Shown here: positions 1 through 11,177 of the stretch, piece after piece
How the letters are laid out: every line of letters starts with the position of its first letter
Position numbering within the stretch: the stretch's first letter is position 1
Origin: Cristatella mucedo
Lineage: Eukaryota > Bryozoa > Phylactolaemata > Cristatellidae
Reading direction: 5' to 3'
Length of the DNA stretch: 64,000 bases
Assembly (NCBI GenBank): GCA_009760855.2
Contig: WPIO01000140.1
Span: 62,001-126,000, forward strand
Program-made: the position numbers and the translations under genes
Notes under the pieces: model-generated
Databases searched by the model: none
Told to the model about the DNA's origin: nothing
Seen by the model: the letters and a program-made list of their open reading frames with translations, nothing else

Positions 1-2320
1 GCCTGGCCCAGCACTGCAATGTCCGCGCGAGGCATTTGTCAAGCTGGCTACACATGATGGGACAAATTCTGATATTTTGCTCGCATTAGTAAAGTCTGAA
101 GTCTTGCATTATGTGGCAGAGTCAGAGACCTCGTACCATTGTTTTCCGTTGCCAGGATCTCACAAGGGATTGCCAATAATTATCAAATATAAATCTGGTG
201 ATTGTGATCTACTTGAGTCGCCTTAAAATCTAGACGCCAGTCTAGAGTCGCAAGTCTGAGTGGTACTGCAGGTCAAAGTGGCGTATGGTGACAGCACGCA
301 TCGACTATCGATGCTGCAACTCGAAACTGGCCATAATCTAATAATTCTAGTGAAGTGGCAGAGACAGACCCACTTTTCGTTGTTAGACGCACCTCTTGAG
401 ACCTCGGAGTCCACATCATATTTGTCTCCACAAGCGTCAGCTCGAAACGCCTAGCCTAGTGTGACTTTTCAGCAGACGCTCTTTTCTTTGTGTGTTGCCT
501 GTTGACCAGCTTCCAAATTTTTCTACGGGGGCGCTAAAGCGATTGAAACTGGAAGCTGCTTTATGCAAAGGGCGCCTGTCGAGGTAGCAACTCATGATAG
601 GAAAAATCTGAGGTTTCGCACGCAGTACATTTGTCTGAAATCCTAATGTATATTTCGGAGTAAGATACCTCATATGTTTTGGACATGTTACCAGATTGTC
701 AAGTCGCGTAGCCATGAATCACCACGAGTAGATGTGGTTGTTGCGATCTGCTTGAGTCGTCTTAAAATCCAGGCGTGAGTCGCTAGTCTGAGGGCTAAGG
801 CGAGTAAAAGTGGTGTACGCTGAGAGCACTCGTTGACTCTCAAGTCGACAACCCCGACTGTTTTCACAATCTAAGAACTCTCATGGAGTGGCAGAGACAG
901 ACGTTTCGCACTTAGATGCACCTTCTGAGATCTCGGATGTAACATTGATTCGCCTGCACAAGCATCAGCTCGATACACCTAACTTGATGTAACATGAAAA
1001 TATCAGAAGTAACTGCTTTCTTCAAACACTACCTGTCAAAGTGTTTGCGAAGTTGTACTATGGAGGCGCGAACGCGACTCAAACCAAAATCTTCTGTCTG
1101 CAAAACGCTCCTGTCGACCTGGCAAAGCATTATTGGACAGTGTCTAAGGTTTTGCATGCAGTTTCAAAGTCTAAAGTCTTGCAGTATGTGGCAGAGTCAG
1201 AGACCTCGTATCCAGTGGTGCAGTCACCTGATGCTGATTTTGCATGACCAAGAATAACCACAAATAGATATGCCGTTTACGATCTGCTTAAGTCGCCTTA
1301 GAATCCAGAGTCGAGTCGCTAGTCTTACCACTAAGGTGAGTCAGAGTGGTTAGGCTGACATCATGCCTTGACTATCGACCCAACAACTCGAGACTTTTCC
1401 CAGTCTGCGACCCCTATGGAGTTGCAGGACAGATGTATCGCACATAGACGCACCTTCTGAGATTTCTCAGTCACCATCGAAGTCGCCTGCTGAAGTCTCA
1501 GTTTGAAACGTTTACGCTGGTGTGATATTGAAATGTCATAAGCAGCTGCTTTCTTCGTACACTGTCTGTCGAAGCGTAAATACGTAAACATTCTACGTAG
1601 GCTAACGTATTATGATTCAAAAGGAAGTCGTCTGCCGGCCGGTGCATAGCGCTTGCGGCTTAATGGGGTTACCGACGGAGATACATTAATTCAGCACGAG
1701 ACGAATGGCTACGGGACAAATTAAATAATACAGACATCTAGTTTCCTCGGGTAGCGCCTGTAAAATGGCTTGCTCAAGCAGCGTGATGAAGCGTGAACGC
1801 GGTTGAAGCTGGTGACAGAAGTCCGCTCGAGGCGCTTGTTGAGCTAGATTCTTAAGATTAGCTAGAGTGCTAGGTCTCATAATCATTAGGGTATGTTAAT
1901 ATTTCGAATAAGTGGTGAGAGCAGACATCTCGTATTCAACTTTAAAGTCAATGAAGTGTCAGAACGAAGGGCATGGAATAGCGTCACATCGAATAGACGT
2001 AGTTTATGCGGTTCGTTGCTGTTGAATGTAGATTCCTGACGCAAGCCGCCAGTCTGTGCGTTAACGCGAGTCGACGTAGGGCCTGCTGTTTGCACGATTA
2101 GCCTGCCGAAACCAATATTGAGATCTGTACCTCAATAGCACACTCAGATATCTTGAATTCGACGGCTGGTTCTGAGATCTTGCATGCAGTCGTGACGACG
2201 AGCCATGAGACTTCAACAGGAGAAGCCTGGCCTAGCGACACATTAAACGCTAGAGGCATCTACTGTCCTAACATCGGATGTCGAAGCGTATTCCCGAGTC
2301 AATATCTAGGCGTAACTATG
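1..2320. repeat. Degenerate ~538-bp satellite array
   Basis: The same order of word blocks recurs three to four times. Anchor blocks of the form GATCTRCTTRAGTCG begin at 206, 745 and 1281, giving spacings of 539 and 536 bases. Other shared blocks (GTGGCAGAGTCAGAGACC; GAGTGGCAGAGACAGAC) keep the same offsets. Copies are diverged by substitutions and small indels, and the array fades into weaker matches after about 1,600. No protein of interest is seen; the short open frames here are chance. Confidence 0.6.
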
Positions 2321-2760
2321 TGTCATGTTCCAAAGTTACCTCTCGTTAGATGATTACATCAGCTCCACCGTCAAATCTGCCTACTTTCAGCTACTTAACA
2401 TTGCTAAAATTTGGGCTTGTTTAGATAAGGATATCGCGTCTAAGTTGGTATATGTATTTGTGACATCCCGTCTTGACTTCTGTAACTCACTGTTTGCTGG
2501 CCTACCAGCATGTGCAATCAGGCGGTTACAGCTGGTGCAAAACTCGGCAGCTAGGCTTGTTTGTCGTGAGCGTTGAAGTTGCCACATCACACCACTTCTC
2601 GCCGACCTGCACTGGCTACCAGTCAAGCAGCGGATCGACTTCAAGGTTTTGCTGCTCACTTTTTCATTCTTTCGCTCCAGCCTATCTCACAGATCTACTC
2701 CTCCACCAGGCCAAGCATCTTACCACCCACTTTTCCGAATCCAGCAGCTAACCAAGGATA
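2318..2760 (+). mobile_element. CR1/L2-type LINE, family A, C-terminal RT region (5' piece of a split copy)
   Basis: The plus strand encodes the end of a CR1/L2-clade reverse transcriptase: SRLDFCNSLFAGLP, then LQLVQNSAARLVCRER, then a stop, then HITPLLADLHWLPVKQRIDF. These are the hallmark residues at the C-terminus of this non-LTR class. A single TGA interrupts the frame near 2,575 and the frame shifts near 2,650, so the copy is dead. It stops abruptly near 2,760 and resumes at about 3,341 after an inserted family-B LINE, so the two pieces are one element. Confidence 0.75.
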
Positions 2761-3340
2761 GTTTTCAAGTCCCAGAAGTTTGAGCACGTGTCTCCGTTGC
2801 TGAAATAGCTAGGATGGATGCCGGTTGAGCAACGGATACAGAGCAAAGTTCTTACGCCGACCCACAAGACCCGCCACGGCTTGGCTCCGTCGTACCTAGC
2901 TGAACTGCTGCATCAGTTTCAGCCTGTTCGCGCCCTCAGGTCCAGTGTTGACTATCAATAAATTAGCTGTTCCATTTCACCGCTTAAAGATCATTGGTGG
3001 CAGAAGCTTTAGCTCGGCAGGTCCTAAATTGTGGAACTCGCTTCCACAATTCTTACGCAACGACAACTACTCTCATACTTCCGAATATGGCTCATCCTTT
3101 TCAACGGTTATAAGCAGCTATTTCCATGCTACTCACTACCCCAACTGCTCTCCTGACTCTGCTATGCTTTCCACTTTCTCTTTGTTGCGTGAGACGAAGT
3201 CTATAGGCTACTGAATGCGTACCGAAAGCCACTTAGGCTGTGAGTGTGCTATAGAAAGTTCTCCTGCGCAACACCCACATGGTCCTGATGACTTTGTGGA
3301 GTTACAGACGGAGATACATTACATTGCATGACACTACATT
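2761..3340 (+). mobile_element. CR1/L2-type LINE, family B 3' end, nested in family A
   Basis: A 5'-truncated copy of a second LINE family. Motifs such as LWNSLPQFLRND and the 3' block GTTACAGACGGAGATACATT define it. The same 3' block recurs at 14,210, 15,660, 36,550 and, in reverse, at 63,718. The copy splits a family-A element between codons that are contiguous elsewhere (compare 4,348-4,757), so B inserted into A. Several stops and frameshifts are present. Confidence 0.7.
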
Positions 3341-3712
3341 CCCAATACCTCCTAAAAACCTCAAATCCTTTGGAGACCTTGCATTTAGTTCCTATGCTCC
3401 TAAAGCCTGTAACTCACTCCCGACTTGTGTCACAGCATCCACTGACTTGACCACATTTAAAAATATCTTAAAGCACAATTATTGAGGACAGCATTTAGTG
3501 GGTTCCTTTGATCCGTCCTTCATGTGCTTATGCGTGCTAACACTTTGCATGTCATACCTAACCATGTTATTCATGTTGTTTATCAAACATGACTATGCTC
3601 ACCATTCAATCGCGTTTCTCTTTGCCGAAAATGTAAAGCACCTAGAAAGAGATTGAGTTTTATGAGGGCGCTTTATCAAAAGCATTATTATTATTATTAT
3701 TATAAACGAGAT
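3341..3712 (+). mobile_element. CR1/L2-type LINE, family A, 3' part of the split copy with (ATT)n tail
   Basis: The frame resumes as NLKSFGDLAFSSYAPKACNS and runs to a stop at 3,485. The 3' UTR follows (AAAGCACCTAGAAAGAGATT, then GAGGGCGCTTTATCAA) and ends in (ATT)n at about 3,688-3,705. This tail signature identifies all family-A copies in the window. Confidence 0.75.
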
Positions 3713-3715
3713 TTA

Positions 3716-4115
3716 AACGGAAGTCTGCTGTCTGCATGAGGCACGTGTCGCACAGGCAACTTAAATTCGAGGTTGTCTATTTCGCATTCAGTAAGAGAGT
3801 CTGAGGTCTCGCAGTAGGTTGAAAGTCAGTGACCTCGTATTCAGTGGTGAAGTCACCTGAGGCATACGCTCAAGTCTCGTTGTCAAGCGACACCACGAAA
3901 AGAGGTGAGATTTGCAGTCTGCTCGAGTTGCGTCGAGATTTTCTAAGCGAGTCGTGAGTCTAGGCGCTGATCCGAGTTGAAGTTGCGTGTGCTGTCTGCA
4001 TGAGTTGCCTGCCGACACAAAAACTTGAGACTTGACAAAGTCTGGAATCAACCCTTGAATATCAGTGGCGGCTATTTCGCATTTAACCAGTTCTGAGATG
4101 GCACTTAGTGGCCAA
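3716..4115. repeat. Diverged satellite-like sequence
   Basis: Words of the 1-2.3 kb satellite recur (GAGTCTGAGGTCTCGCAGTA; GTCAGTGACCTCGTATTCAG; AGTCACCTGAGGC), matching 100-170 and 1,165-1,230. The copies are too decayed to set unit borders. No gene is supported. Confidence 0.4.
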
Positions 4116-4122
4116 GTCGCCT

Positions 4123-4757
4123 ATAATAATAATAATAATAATAATAATTCACTTGATAAAGCGTCCTCAGAGAACTTAATCTCTCTCTAGGCGCTTTACA
4201 TTTGCTGTAAACTGAAATGCAATTGAATGGTAAGTAAAATCATGCTTGAAAAACAGACTAAATGAATAATATGGTTAAGGGTGACATGCACAGGGTCAGC
4301 ATGCAAATGTGGTTAGTGGCAGCATGCATAAGCACATCAAGGACGAATCACAGGGACCCACTAAATGCTGTCCTAAATAGGTGTGTTTTTAGGTTCCTTT
4401 TAAATGTGGTCAGGTCAGGGGATGTTCTGACGCAGGTCGGGAGGGAGTTCCAGGCTTTGGGAGCATATGAACTAAATGCACGGTCTCCAAAGGATTTAAG
4501 GTTTGTACGAGGTATTTCTAGACTGTTGGATTCCGCAAAGCGGGTGGTACGATGCTTGGCCTGATGGGATAGTATATCTGACAGATAGGCTGGAGCCATA
4601 GATTGAAGGGACCTAAAAGTGAGCGACAAAACCTTGAAGTCAATCCGTTGCTTGACTGGTAGCCAGTGCAGGTCGGCGAGAAGAGGAGTAATGTGGCAAC
4701 TGCGACGCTCACGGCAGACAAGTCTAGCTGCCGAGTTTTGCACCAGCTGCAATTTCC
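4123..4757 (-). mobile_element. CR1/L2-type LINE, family A, 3' end with long open RT C-terminus
   Basis: Minus-strand copy. From 4,752 down to 4,348 an uninterrupted 134-codon frame encodes the LINE RT C-terminal region: MQLVQNSAARLVCRERR, DLHWLPVKQRIDFKVLSLTF, APAYLSDILSHQAK, DRAFSSYAPKAWNSLP. The 3' UTR follows and the (ATT)n tail is seen as (AAT)n at 4,124-4,148 on the plus strand. This is the best-preserved family-A reading frame in the window and the natural reference for the others. It is 5'-truncated, which is usual for LINEs. Confidence 0.8.
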
Positions 4758-4784
4758 TAATGAGGCGTAAGCTCGAAACGCATG

Positions 4785-5215
4785 TCCCGGTGACACATTA
4801 AATCGTAGAGGCATTTGTTGTAAATGCGCGTCGTCTGGTGAGGCGCTTGAGGAATACACCTGTCGGGGCGCGAATGCAATTCAAACGTTTGTCTTCTTTC
4901 CACTTTATCCACATGTCGGGATGCCAACACAAGCTATGACAAAGTCTGAGGTCTCGCATTGAGCAGTAGGGTCTAAAATCTCAGAATAAGTAGCGAATTT
5001 AGCGTCTGAGTATGTATTTCTGAAGTCGCTTGATGAGGTCACAGGTCAAGTTGCGTGGCAAAGTGTCACCTTGAGTAGAAGTTGCGTCTGCGGTATGCTT
5101 TCTCGCCTATAAAACCAATATACGTGTAGCCAGTCTAGGCATTAAAACGAGTCACAGTGCTTTTTGCGGTCTACATGAGAAGCCTATCGACAGGAAACTC
5201 GAAACTTGACAAAAT
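4785..5215. repeat. Diverged satellite-like sequence
   Basis: Scattered words shared with 2,165-2,290 (GACACATTAAAYCGTAGAGGCAT type) and with the first 1.6 kb. No coding potential was recognised. Confidence 0.35.
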
Positions 5216-5226
5216 CTAAAAAATAC

Positions 5227-6490
5227 TGTAACGCCGAAGTCTCGGCGGAGTAGGCGTAACCTGCCGCTTACCGAGCGGCGTAGCCTCCCGCCTAATGCCG
5301 TTCGGTGCGCGCCTATGCCCAAAAAGCAGGCCGCCACGAAACGAGAGTTTCTGGTGCTGACCTACTCACCGTTACTAAAGAGGTCGTTAGTCCGCGGCGT
5401 AAATTGGAAAGCCAGACACACAAATTGGGGATTTTACTGAGCTTAATTCGCAAGCGCACTAAGTCGCTGCGCGTCTAGCTCAGCTTTATCTCCACACTCC
5501 TCAAATGCTCTCGACAGCACAAGCACTCTTTCGGAGGGAATACGTTCCCGCACTTAGGCTACCTAAGTCCATTGTGAGGATCGACCCAAATAAGACGAGG
5601 AGCCCGAACCGGAGCCTAGACCCTGACTGGAGAGCTAGGGCTCCGCTTCTATCTTAATGGCAGGAATACTTCACACGCCACCTTAAAAGCACTCGTGCGG
5701 AGAAAAACGTCTCGTCACTTAGGCTCTCTGCGTCTCTAGGGGGACCGGCCCAAGTAGACATAGGAGCCCGAACCAACGGAATATCTCACACCACACCAAC
5801 TACGTCTAGCTCGCATCAGCAAATCCCTATGCCGAGACCACGTGCACGCGCACACACACAAAACACAGAAGAAACACAAAATAACGAGCTCAAGCGCTAT
5901 ACGACCGTATTTGGTGGCGTCCACCAAATCCTCCCGGCGCTGTCTCGTGCTGTAACGTCAATCGCCGGCAAACAGCCCGGCCTCCTCCCTCGCTTTCAGA
6001 GAAACGAGTCCAACGGCGTTGAAGCGAAGCAGAAGAAGGAGAGAGCAGGAGCCGAACAAAAGACCGAGAGCGAGCGTCGCTCGACTTTAAAATACCTAGC
6101 TGAGACAATGGGGCAAGAGCTTAGTGGTATTGGGTCCGACAGTGGCCCATTACGGTAACGAATTACTACCGTCACTAGGCCACTGTGAGATCACCCCTGC
6201 CCAGCTTGAATGCCGAATAGGTTCCAGACGATTCTTCTTCGACAAAGTTATGGCTGAAGTTGGCAGGCCAGCCAACATCAATCAGCAGCTCCCGCGGGTA
6301 GCAGACCTATTCTAAAGGCCCGAATTGCCACCACAGGTCCTATAGCTTCCTAGCTCACTCTTAAGCTCTTGCTCTCTAACCGCACTGGCGCTCCTCTCTG
6401 GCTCACTGCTCCAGGAAAAAGGAGTGTTTGCTCGATGCCGAACAGCTGCTGTTCGCGCTATAATTAAGCCAAAGCCATCAAGGCGGTACA
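5227..6490 (+). repeat. Long direct repeat copy 1 (possible LTR), starts TGTAACGCC, ends GGCGGTACA
   Basis: This 1.26-kb block recurs at 9,370-10,390 in the same orientation. Shared landmarks in order: CTGCCGCTTACCGAGCGGCG, TTTTACTGAGCTTWATTCGC, a twice-used motif AGGAGCCCGAAC, ACACAAAAYACARAAGAAAC, and TCTTTTTCGACARAGTTATG. The termini TGTAACGCC/GGCGGTACA form a short imperfect inverted repeat with TG...CA ends, as in LTRs, but no target-site duplication, primer-binding site or pol gene was found between the copies. A non-autonomous DNA transposon is an alternative. Open frames inside it show no known domain. Confidence 0.45.
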
Positions 6491-6559
6491 ATGCATTCGA
6501 GTGGCCGAGCTCGATACTTGGAATACCATGCAGCGGCATTTTCTGAGATCTCACAGTCA

Positions 6560-7125
6560 GTTTTAAGCTCGCCTAATGCGGCCCCTTAACTGACGTCACG
6601 TTGCACGGCGACCCATTGAGTGGAATTGGCTGCTCATTCTTGAGCGTGAAGCTTGCCGAAGCGCTTGTGCAAATCGCCTGACGAGACGTGAATGCGATTG
6701 CAACGACCGTCAGCTGTCTGCTCGAGGCACCTGTCGAGTTTACATTTCAAGATTCGACAGAGTCTGAGGTCATTCATCGGCATTCAGTCGCAGTCTGAGA
6801 TTTTGCAATAACTTGCAGAATTATAGAGCTCGTTTTCGGACCTATTTCGCTTGCCTGTCCTCTTTCAAAAGGCATGTACAAGTCGCTTGTCATCTCGTGA
6901 ATGTTATTAAAATAGGCCTTCTGTCTGGTTGAGATGCCTATCATCTTGGCTACTCTAATTCGACTTATTTGAGGTCTCAAATTTAGTATCATAGTCTGAT
7001 ATCGTAACTGAGTCAGAAACGTCGTATTTAGTAATAAATTCGCCTAATGAGACGTGTTCCCGCATCGCGTGGCAAAGTGCGACCTCGAATAGAAATGGTG
7101 TATGTGGTCTGCTTGAGTACCCTGT
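6560..7125. repeat. Diverged satellite-like sequence
   Basis: Words of the 538-bp satellite recur again (CGCCTGACGAGACGTGAATGC; AGAGTCTGAGGTCATTCAT; GCACCTGTCGAG). There is no recognised gene. Confidence 0.35.
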
Positions 7126-7127
7126 CG

Positions 7128-7620
7128 AATGCTGATACGAGGTATTCCTTGGCTCCAGACTACCTTTCAGATCTACTCCTTCACCAGGCAAGCATCTTAC
7201 TAAGCCCGCTTTTCGGAATCTACTGTTTACCTATACCTTGTACAAACCTCAAATTCTTTGAAGACCGTGCCTTAGGTTCGTATGCTCCCAAAGCCTGGAA
7301 CTCACTCGCGACTTGTGTCACGACATCTCTATGCTTTTCCACATTTAAACAGAAACTAAAACGATTCTATTTATCACAGCATTTAGTGGGTCCTTTAATT
7401 CCTCTTCCATGTGCTGATGTGTGCTGACACTGTGCATGCTACCACTAACTTTACTTGCATGCTGACCTTGTGCATTCCACCTCTAACCTTGTTATTCTTG
7501 TGGTTCATTGAGCGTCCTACCACTGACCATTGATCGTGCTTCCTTTGCAGCAAATTGCCAAGAAAGAGAGTTCCCTGAGGGGGGCCATATCAATTGCAGT
7601 GACCTTACTATTCCTAAAAT
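7128..7620 (+). mobile_element. CR1/L2-type LINE, family A fragment
   Basis: The plus frame encodes LAPDYLSDLLLHQA and RALGSYAPKAWNSLATCV to a stop at 7,427, aligning with the C-terminus of the 4,348-4,752 frame. The 3' UTR is recognisable but lacks the usual (ATT)n end. A second 3' UTR starts a few tens of bases downstream. Confidence 0.65.
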
Positions 7621-7654
7621 ACACCTATTTGGGAAATACACACCTACTTAAAAA

Positions 7655-7922
7655 CACACCTATTTAGGACAGCATTTAGTGGGTCCCTGTGATTCGTCCT
7701 TTATGTGCTCATGCGTGCTGACACTGTGCATGCTGCCACTAATCACATTTGCATGCTGACCCTGTGCATATCATCCCTAACCATATTATTCATTTTGTTT
7801 GTTTTTCAAGCATGATTTTACTTACCATTCAATTGCATTTCACTTTGCAGCCAATGTAAAGCGCCTAGAAAGAGATTAAGTTCTCTGAGGGCGCTTAATC
7901 AAGTGCATTATTATTATTATAA
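7655..7922 (+). mobile_element. CR1/L2-type LINE family A, 3' UTR with (ATT)n tail
   Basis: A short 5'-truncated copy: AGGACAGCATTTAGTGGGTC, GTAAAGCGCCTAGAAAGAGA, GAGGGCGCTTAATCAA, then (ATT)n at about 7,906-7,919. It follows another family-A 3' end in direct orientation. Confidence 0.65.
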
Positions 7923-7975
7923 AATAGAACCAAGACAGTTTTGAAGAGTGCACGATTGAGCATAATATAATGTAA

Positions 7976-8035
7976 TCTGTGTCCGTCTGTAACTCCACAA
8001 AGCCACGAGGACTAGATATGCGAGTTTTGTGTAGC
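7976..8035 (-). mobile_element. LINE family B 3'-terminal fragment
   Basis: TCCGTCTGTAACTCCACAAA is the reverse complement of the family-B 3' end, followed by diverged 3' UTR. Very short. Confidence 0.45.
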
Positions 8036-8059
8036 CGAATCAGAGGTGGTATGGCTGAG

Positions 8060-9365
8060 GGGATGGGAATCTACTGTCCACCATATGAGAACAATCTCCC
8101 AAACAGTACATTTATTAATATTTCTCATAGAACAATAAAAATTTTGGCCGGCAAAGCAGCACGAACAAAGAGGGTAACGATAGCTGTCTTTTCAATTAGC
8201 CGTACCTGTCATCTTAACCTTCTGAAGACTAGCAAGAGTCAAAGCCACGCTTTTTGTCAGACCTCAGCCAAAAATTATGTGTTGTCAAATCAACAGATTT
8301 ACACTGTACCAGGATGCAAACCCCCTCACAAGATGTGCGGAGCTTGGCATCGAAGCTTAGCATTCTAAAATATAAACTAGAAATACTATTTGACATTTCA
8401 TAATTTTGAAAGTGTCGCCAAATCCGAATTCAATGACTTCCGAAACTTGTAGCTTATGCTGATCCATGATGCGAATATGAGAGCAAGTCACGTGTGGAAG
8501 GCAGGTGATAACCACCTATTTTTTAATGTTCACTTCAGTCGCTGATGTTTTGGCTAAGATGCAGAATTGAAAAGGTGCAGAACACTACTGTTGGGAAAAT
8601 TCAGAAAAGACAGCTTACGATTTTAATGCATGCAAATTATTACCTCAAAGCTCTGTTACTGAAAAATCACTCGTTACCCCGCACAACATTGCACAGCTTG
8701 GAAGCTTATATCTTAAAGCTAGTACTTCAAATTTCATGTTGATCGGATCATTAGCCGACCTGTTACATTTTCAGAACATTGGAGTGAAATTATTATATCG
8801 GCATAGCATGCCAAACTGGCATGGAGCATACCAAACATTTTCTACCAGTTCTTGCTCGAAACTAGTCTATCTACTAAAGTTCACTTCGCACGAGAGAGGA
8901 CTACTGTGATGTGCAATTACAAGATATTACACGTTTCAACTTTTAAGTTAGTCAGTCAACTAATATCGGATGTATGGCATCTATACAAAGGCTGGGGTGC
9001 ACTTGAAAACCGAAACAGTGCCGGGTTGGTGTTAAGGGTTTATAAGCTCAAGGTAGATGACAACTATGGCAGCATTATGCATCGCAAAAATAAATCAAGA
9101 TACAGACTAACGCGCACCTTTAGGACTAAGATAGCCTTACAAAACCTTTAGCTAGCTAGCACCGCTAGAACACGTCCCCAAAAAGCAATATACTGCAACT
9201 TCGTGAGTACCTGCTTGAATTGGTGCAGCATCTGCAAGTGACTGGCCGTGCTGCAAGGTCTGAGCGTAACCGTCACGTAGTCGTCACGCGTCGGCTGAGA
9301 CCAGCACGGTTACGAGTGCTGTGGATTGCGGCCTATTTCTGACCGAACGTGAAAGTCACACACCG
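8060..9365. other. Unassigned intergenic stretch
   Basis: No repeat, RNA or protein family was recognised on either strand. The longest open frames (about 130 codons at 7,979-8,368, which starts inside a LINE fragment, and 99 codons at 8,852-9,151) have no identifiable motif and no splice context that I can support. Confidence 0.4.
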
Positions 9366-9369
9366 CGTT

Positions 9370-10390
9370 TGTAACGTCAAAGGCTCGGCGCAGTATGCGC
9401 AACCTGCCGCTTACCGAGCGGCGTAGCCTACGACCGAGTGCGGTTCGGTTCGCGTCTACGTGTCGTAAGGAGGCTGCCACGAAACGAGCGTTTCCGGTGC
9501 CGACCTACTTATCATTACCAAGGGGGTCGTAAGTCCGCAACGTGAATTAGAAAGAGACACACCAATAGGGGATTTTACTGAGCTTTATTCGCAAGCGCAC
9601 AAAGTCGCTGCGCGTCTTGCTCGGTTTACCTCCACTCTCCTCACAAGCTCTCAATAGCATAAGCACTCCTGAGGAGGAAATACATCCCCGCACTTTGGCT
9701 GCATACGTTTATTGTGGGGAAAGATCCAAATAAGATGAGGAGCCCGAACAGGAGCTTAGATCCTGACTGAAGAACTAGGGCTCCGCTTCCACCGTGAAGG
9801 CAGGATTACCTCACACACTACACCAAGCACTCTTTCGGAGAAAACACGTTTCCGCGCTAAGCCTACCTACGTCTCTAGTGCGGAACGACCCAAATAGACG
9901 GAGCCCGAACTACCGAAACATCTCACACACCGCACCGAACTACTTCTATTTCGCATCGGCTAATCCTTATGCCGAGACCGCGTGTTCGCGAGCACACACA
10001 AAATACAAAAGAAACACAAAATGTGAGTTCGGGCGTGATTCAACCGTATGCGGTGGCTTCCACCGAATTCTGCTGGAGCTGCTTCTTCCTGTCCCGTCAA
10101 CCCAGTCCAGCTTGAACGCCGAAAAGGTTTCAGGCGATTCTTTTTCGACAGAGTTATGGCAGAGGTCGACAGGCCAGCCTGCATTAATCAGCCGCTCTAG
10201 CGGGTGGCAGACCAATTCTAAAGGCCGATTTTCCACCACTGGTCCCAGAGCTTTAGGTCTCGCTATTAAGCTCTTGCTCTCTCACCGCACTAGTGATCCT
10301 CACTGCCTCACTGCTCCAGAGCAAAGGAGTTTTTGCCCACTGAAGAGTTCTTTTTTGAGCTAGAATTAGGCCAAGGCCAGGGCGGTTTGA
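9370..10390 (+). repeat. Long direct repeat copy 2 (possible LTR)
   Basis: Second copy of the 5,227-6,490 block in the same orientation, about 240 bases shorter through internal gaps. It begins TGTAACGTC and ends near GGGCGGTTTGATG. It lies about 55 bases before the AT-rich viral element. An open frame of 189 codons (9,794-10,363) crosses it, but the equivalent frame is not kept in copy 1, so it is not called a gene. Confidence 0.45.
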
Positions 10391-10444
10391 TGATTGCTTT
10401 TTCCCGATACATCAGCTAATTTTTGTCGATCCTCGGTTCCACCT

Positions 10445-10740
10445 TCGGATGTCCAAAAATTACCCGACATTGTATCGTGGAAAAAAATCATCACTAAGAT
10501 AGTGTCATTTGTGCTACTTTTTATACTAAAGTAACTAATTTTAACGAATTTTAAATGAGTTAATTTACTATTTATAATATGAGTACCAGGTGTGAGTTTT
10601 TTCCTAGACATTATCAATAGAGTATGATTTCTTATACAATTTGAATTAGAGGAGTATTTTATAAGTTTTATGGGTATTGTGTTCCTTTTGGTAATGGGTA
10701 TAATGGAATTAAAGTACATGCGTATTTTATTATTGATTTA
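10445..10740 (-). pseudogene. Left-edge remnant, possibly a tail-fibre-type fragment
   Basis: A minus-strand frame carries the short motif DTMSGNF next to the left border of the AT-rich block. It resembles the GDTMSG motif of the fibre gene at 13,003-13,756 (the DNA shares GATACAATGTC). The frame carries on upstream without other recognisable repeats, and part of it may be non-coding. I take it as weak evidence that the element is truncated inside a fibre-like gene. It could equally be chance. Confidence 0.25.
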
Positions 10741-10754
10741 ATTCATAAACGTGA

Positions 10755-10940
10755 AAAACAAAAGTTAATAAATTAGGATTGGTTAGGCATCCAGAATTAT
10801 GTCATGAAGATCAATCGTATAATGTTGTTCACGATTGCTTAGTTGAAACTTTCAGAGATCCATGTTATCAAAAATGTTTTCCTAGACATATGTGTGATGA
10901 AATATTTAAAAGAAAGGTAGAAAGTATTCAAAAAGAATAA
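10755..10940 (+). pseudogene. Small Cys/His-rich viral ORF, start lost
   Basis: A 61-codon open frame without an ATG, ending at TAA 10,938-10,940. It is rich in Cys and His (LCHEDQ, HDCLVE, DPCYQKCFPRHMCDE), suggesting a small zinc-binding or disulfide-bonded protein. Upstream, another frame (about 10,650-10,750) seems to carry its N-terminal part, so a frameshift near 10,750 is likely. It lies on the plus strand ahead of three more small plus-strand ORFs. I do not recognise the family. Confidence 0.35.
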
Positions 10941-10961
10941 GGTAATTAATATAGGACAATC

Positions 10962-11051
10962 ATGTCAGATCTAAGAACGAAATTTGCTAACGACGAATAC
11001 AATCGAATATTGGTAGACAATGAAAGAATTAGAGGGTTTTTAACTAAATAA
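10962..11051 (+). CDS. Small viral ORF, unknown function (29 aa)
   Basis: ATG at 10,962 to TAA at 11,049-11,051, uninterrupted. The product begins MSDLRTKFANDEYNRILV and is short and charged. It sits 21 bases after the Cys-rich ORF and just before a hydrophobic ORF, in the same direction, so these look like one run of small early-type genes. No family recognised; too short for coding confidence by itself. Confidence 0.3.
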   Translation: MSDLRTKFANDEYNRILVDNERIRGFLTK

Positions 11052-11163
11052 TAAGAATGGGATATTGTTTTCAATTTTAAGTAGTTTATTAACTCTTGCA
11101 ATTACTGCAACTAGTACATATGTTCAACAGTGTGAAGAATTATCACATGTAATAACTGTTTAG
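11044..11163 (+). pseudogene. Small hydrophobic viral ORF, possible one-pass membrane peptide
   Basis: An open frame without ATG overlaps the end of the preceding ORF and ends at TAG 11,161-11,163. It contains one hydrophobic run (GILFSILSSLLTLAITATS) long enough to span a membrane, followed by a short hydrophilic tail with one Cys. The start codon appears lost. The function is unknown. Confidence 0.3.
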
Positions 11164-11177
11164 GTGGACAAACAACA

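Noticed and set aside
9794-10363. 189-codon open frame on the plus strand
   Set aside because: It lies in the long direct repeat, has no motif, and the frame is not conserved in the other copy.
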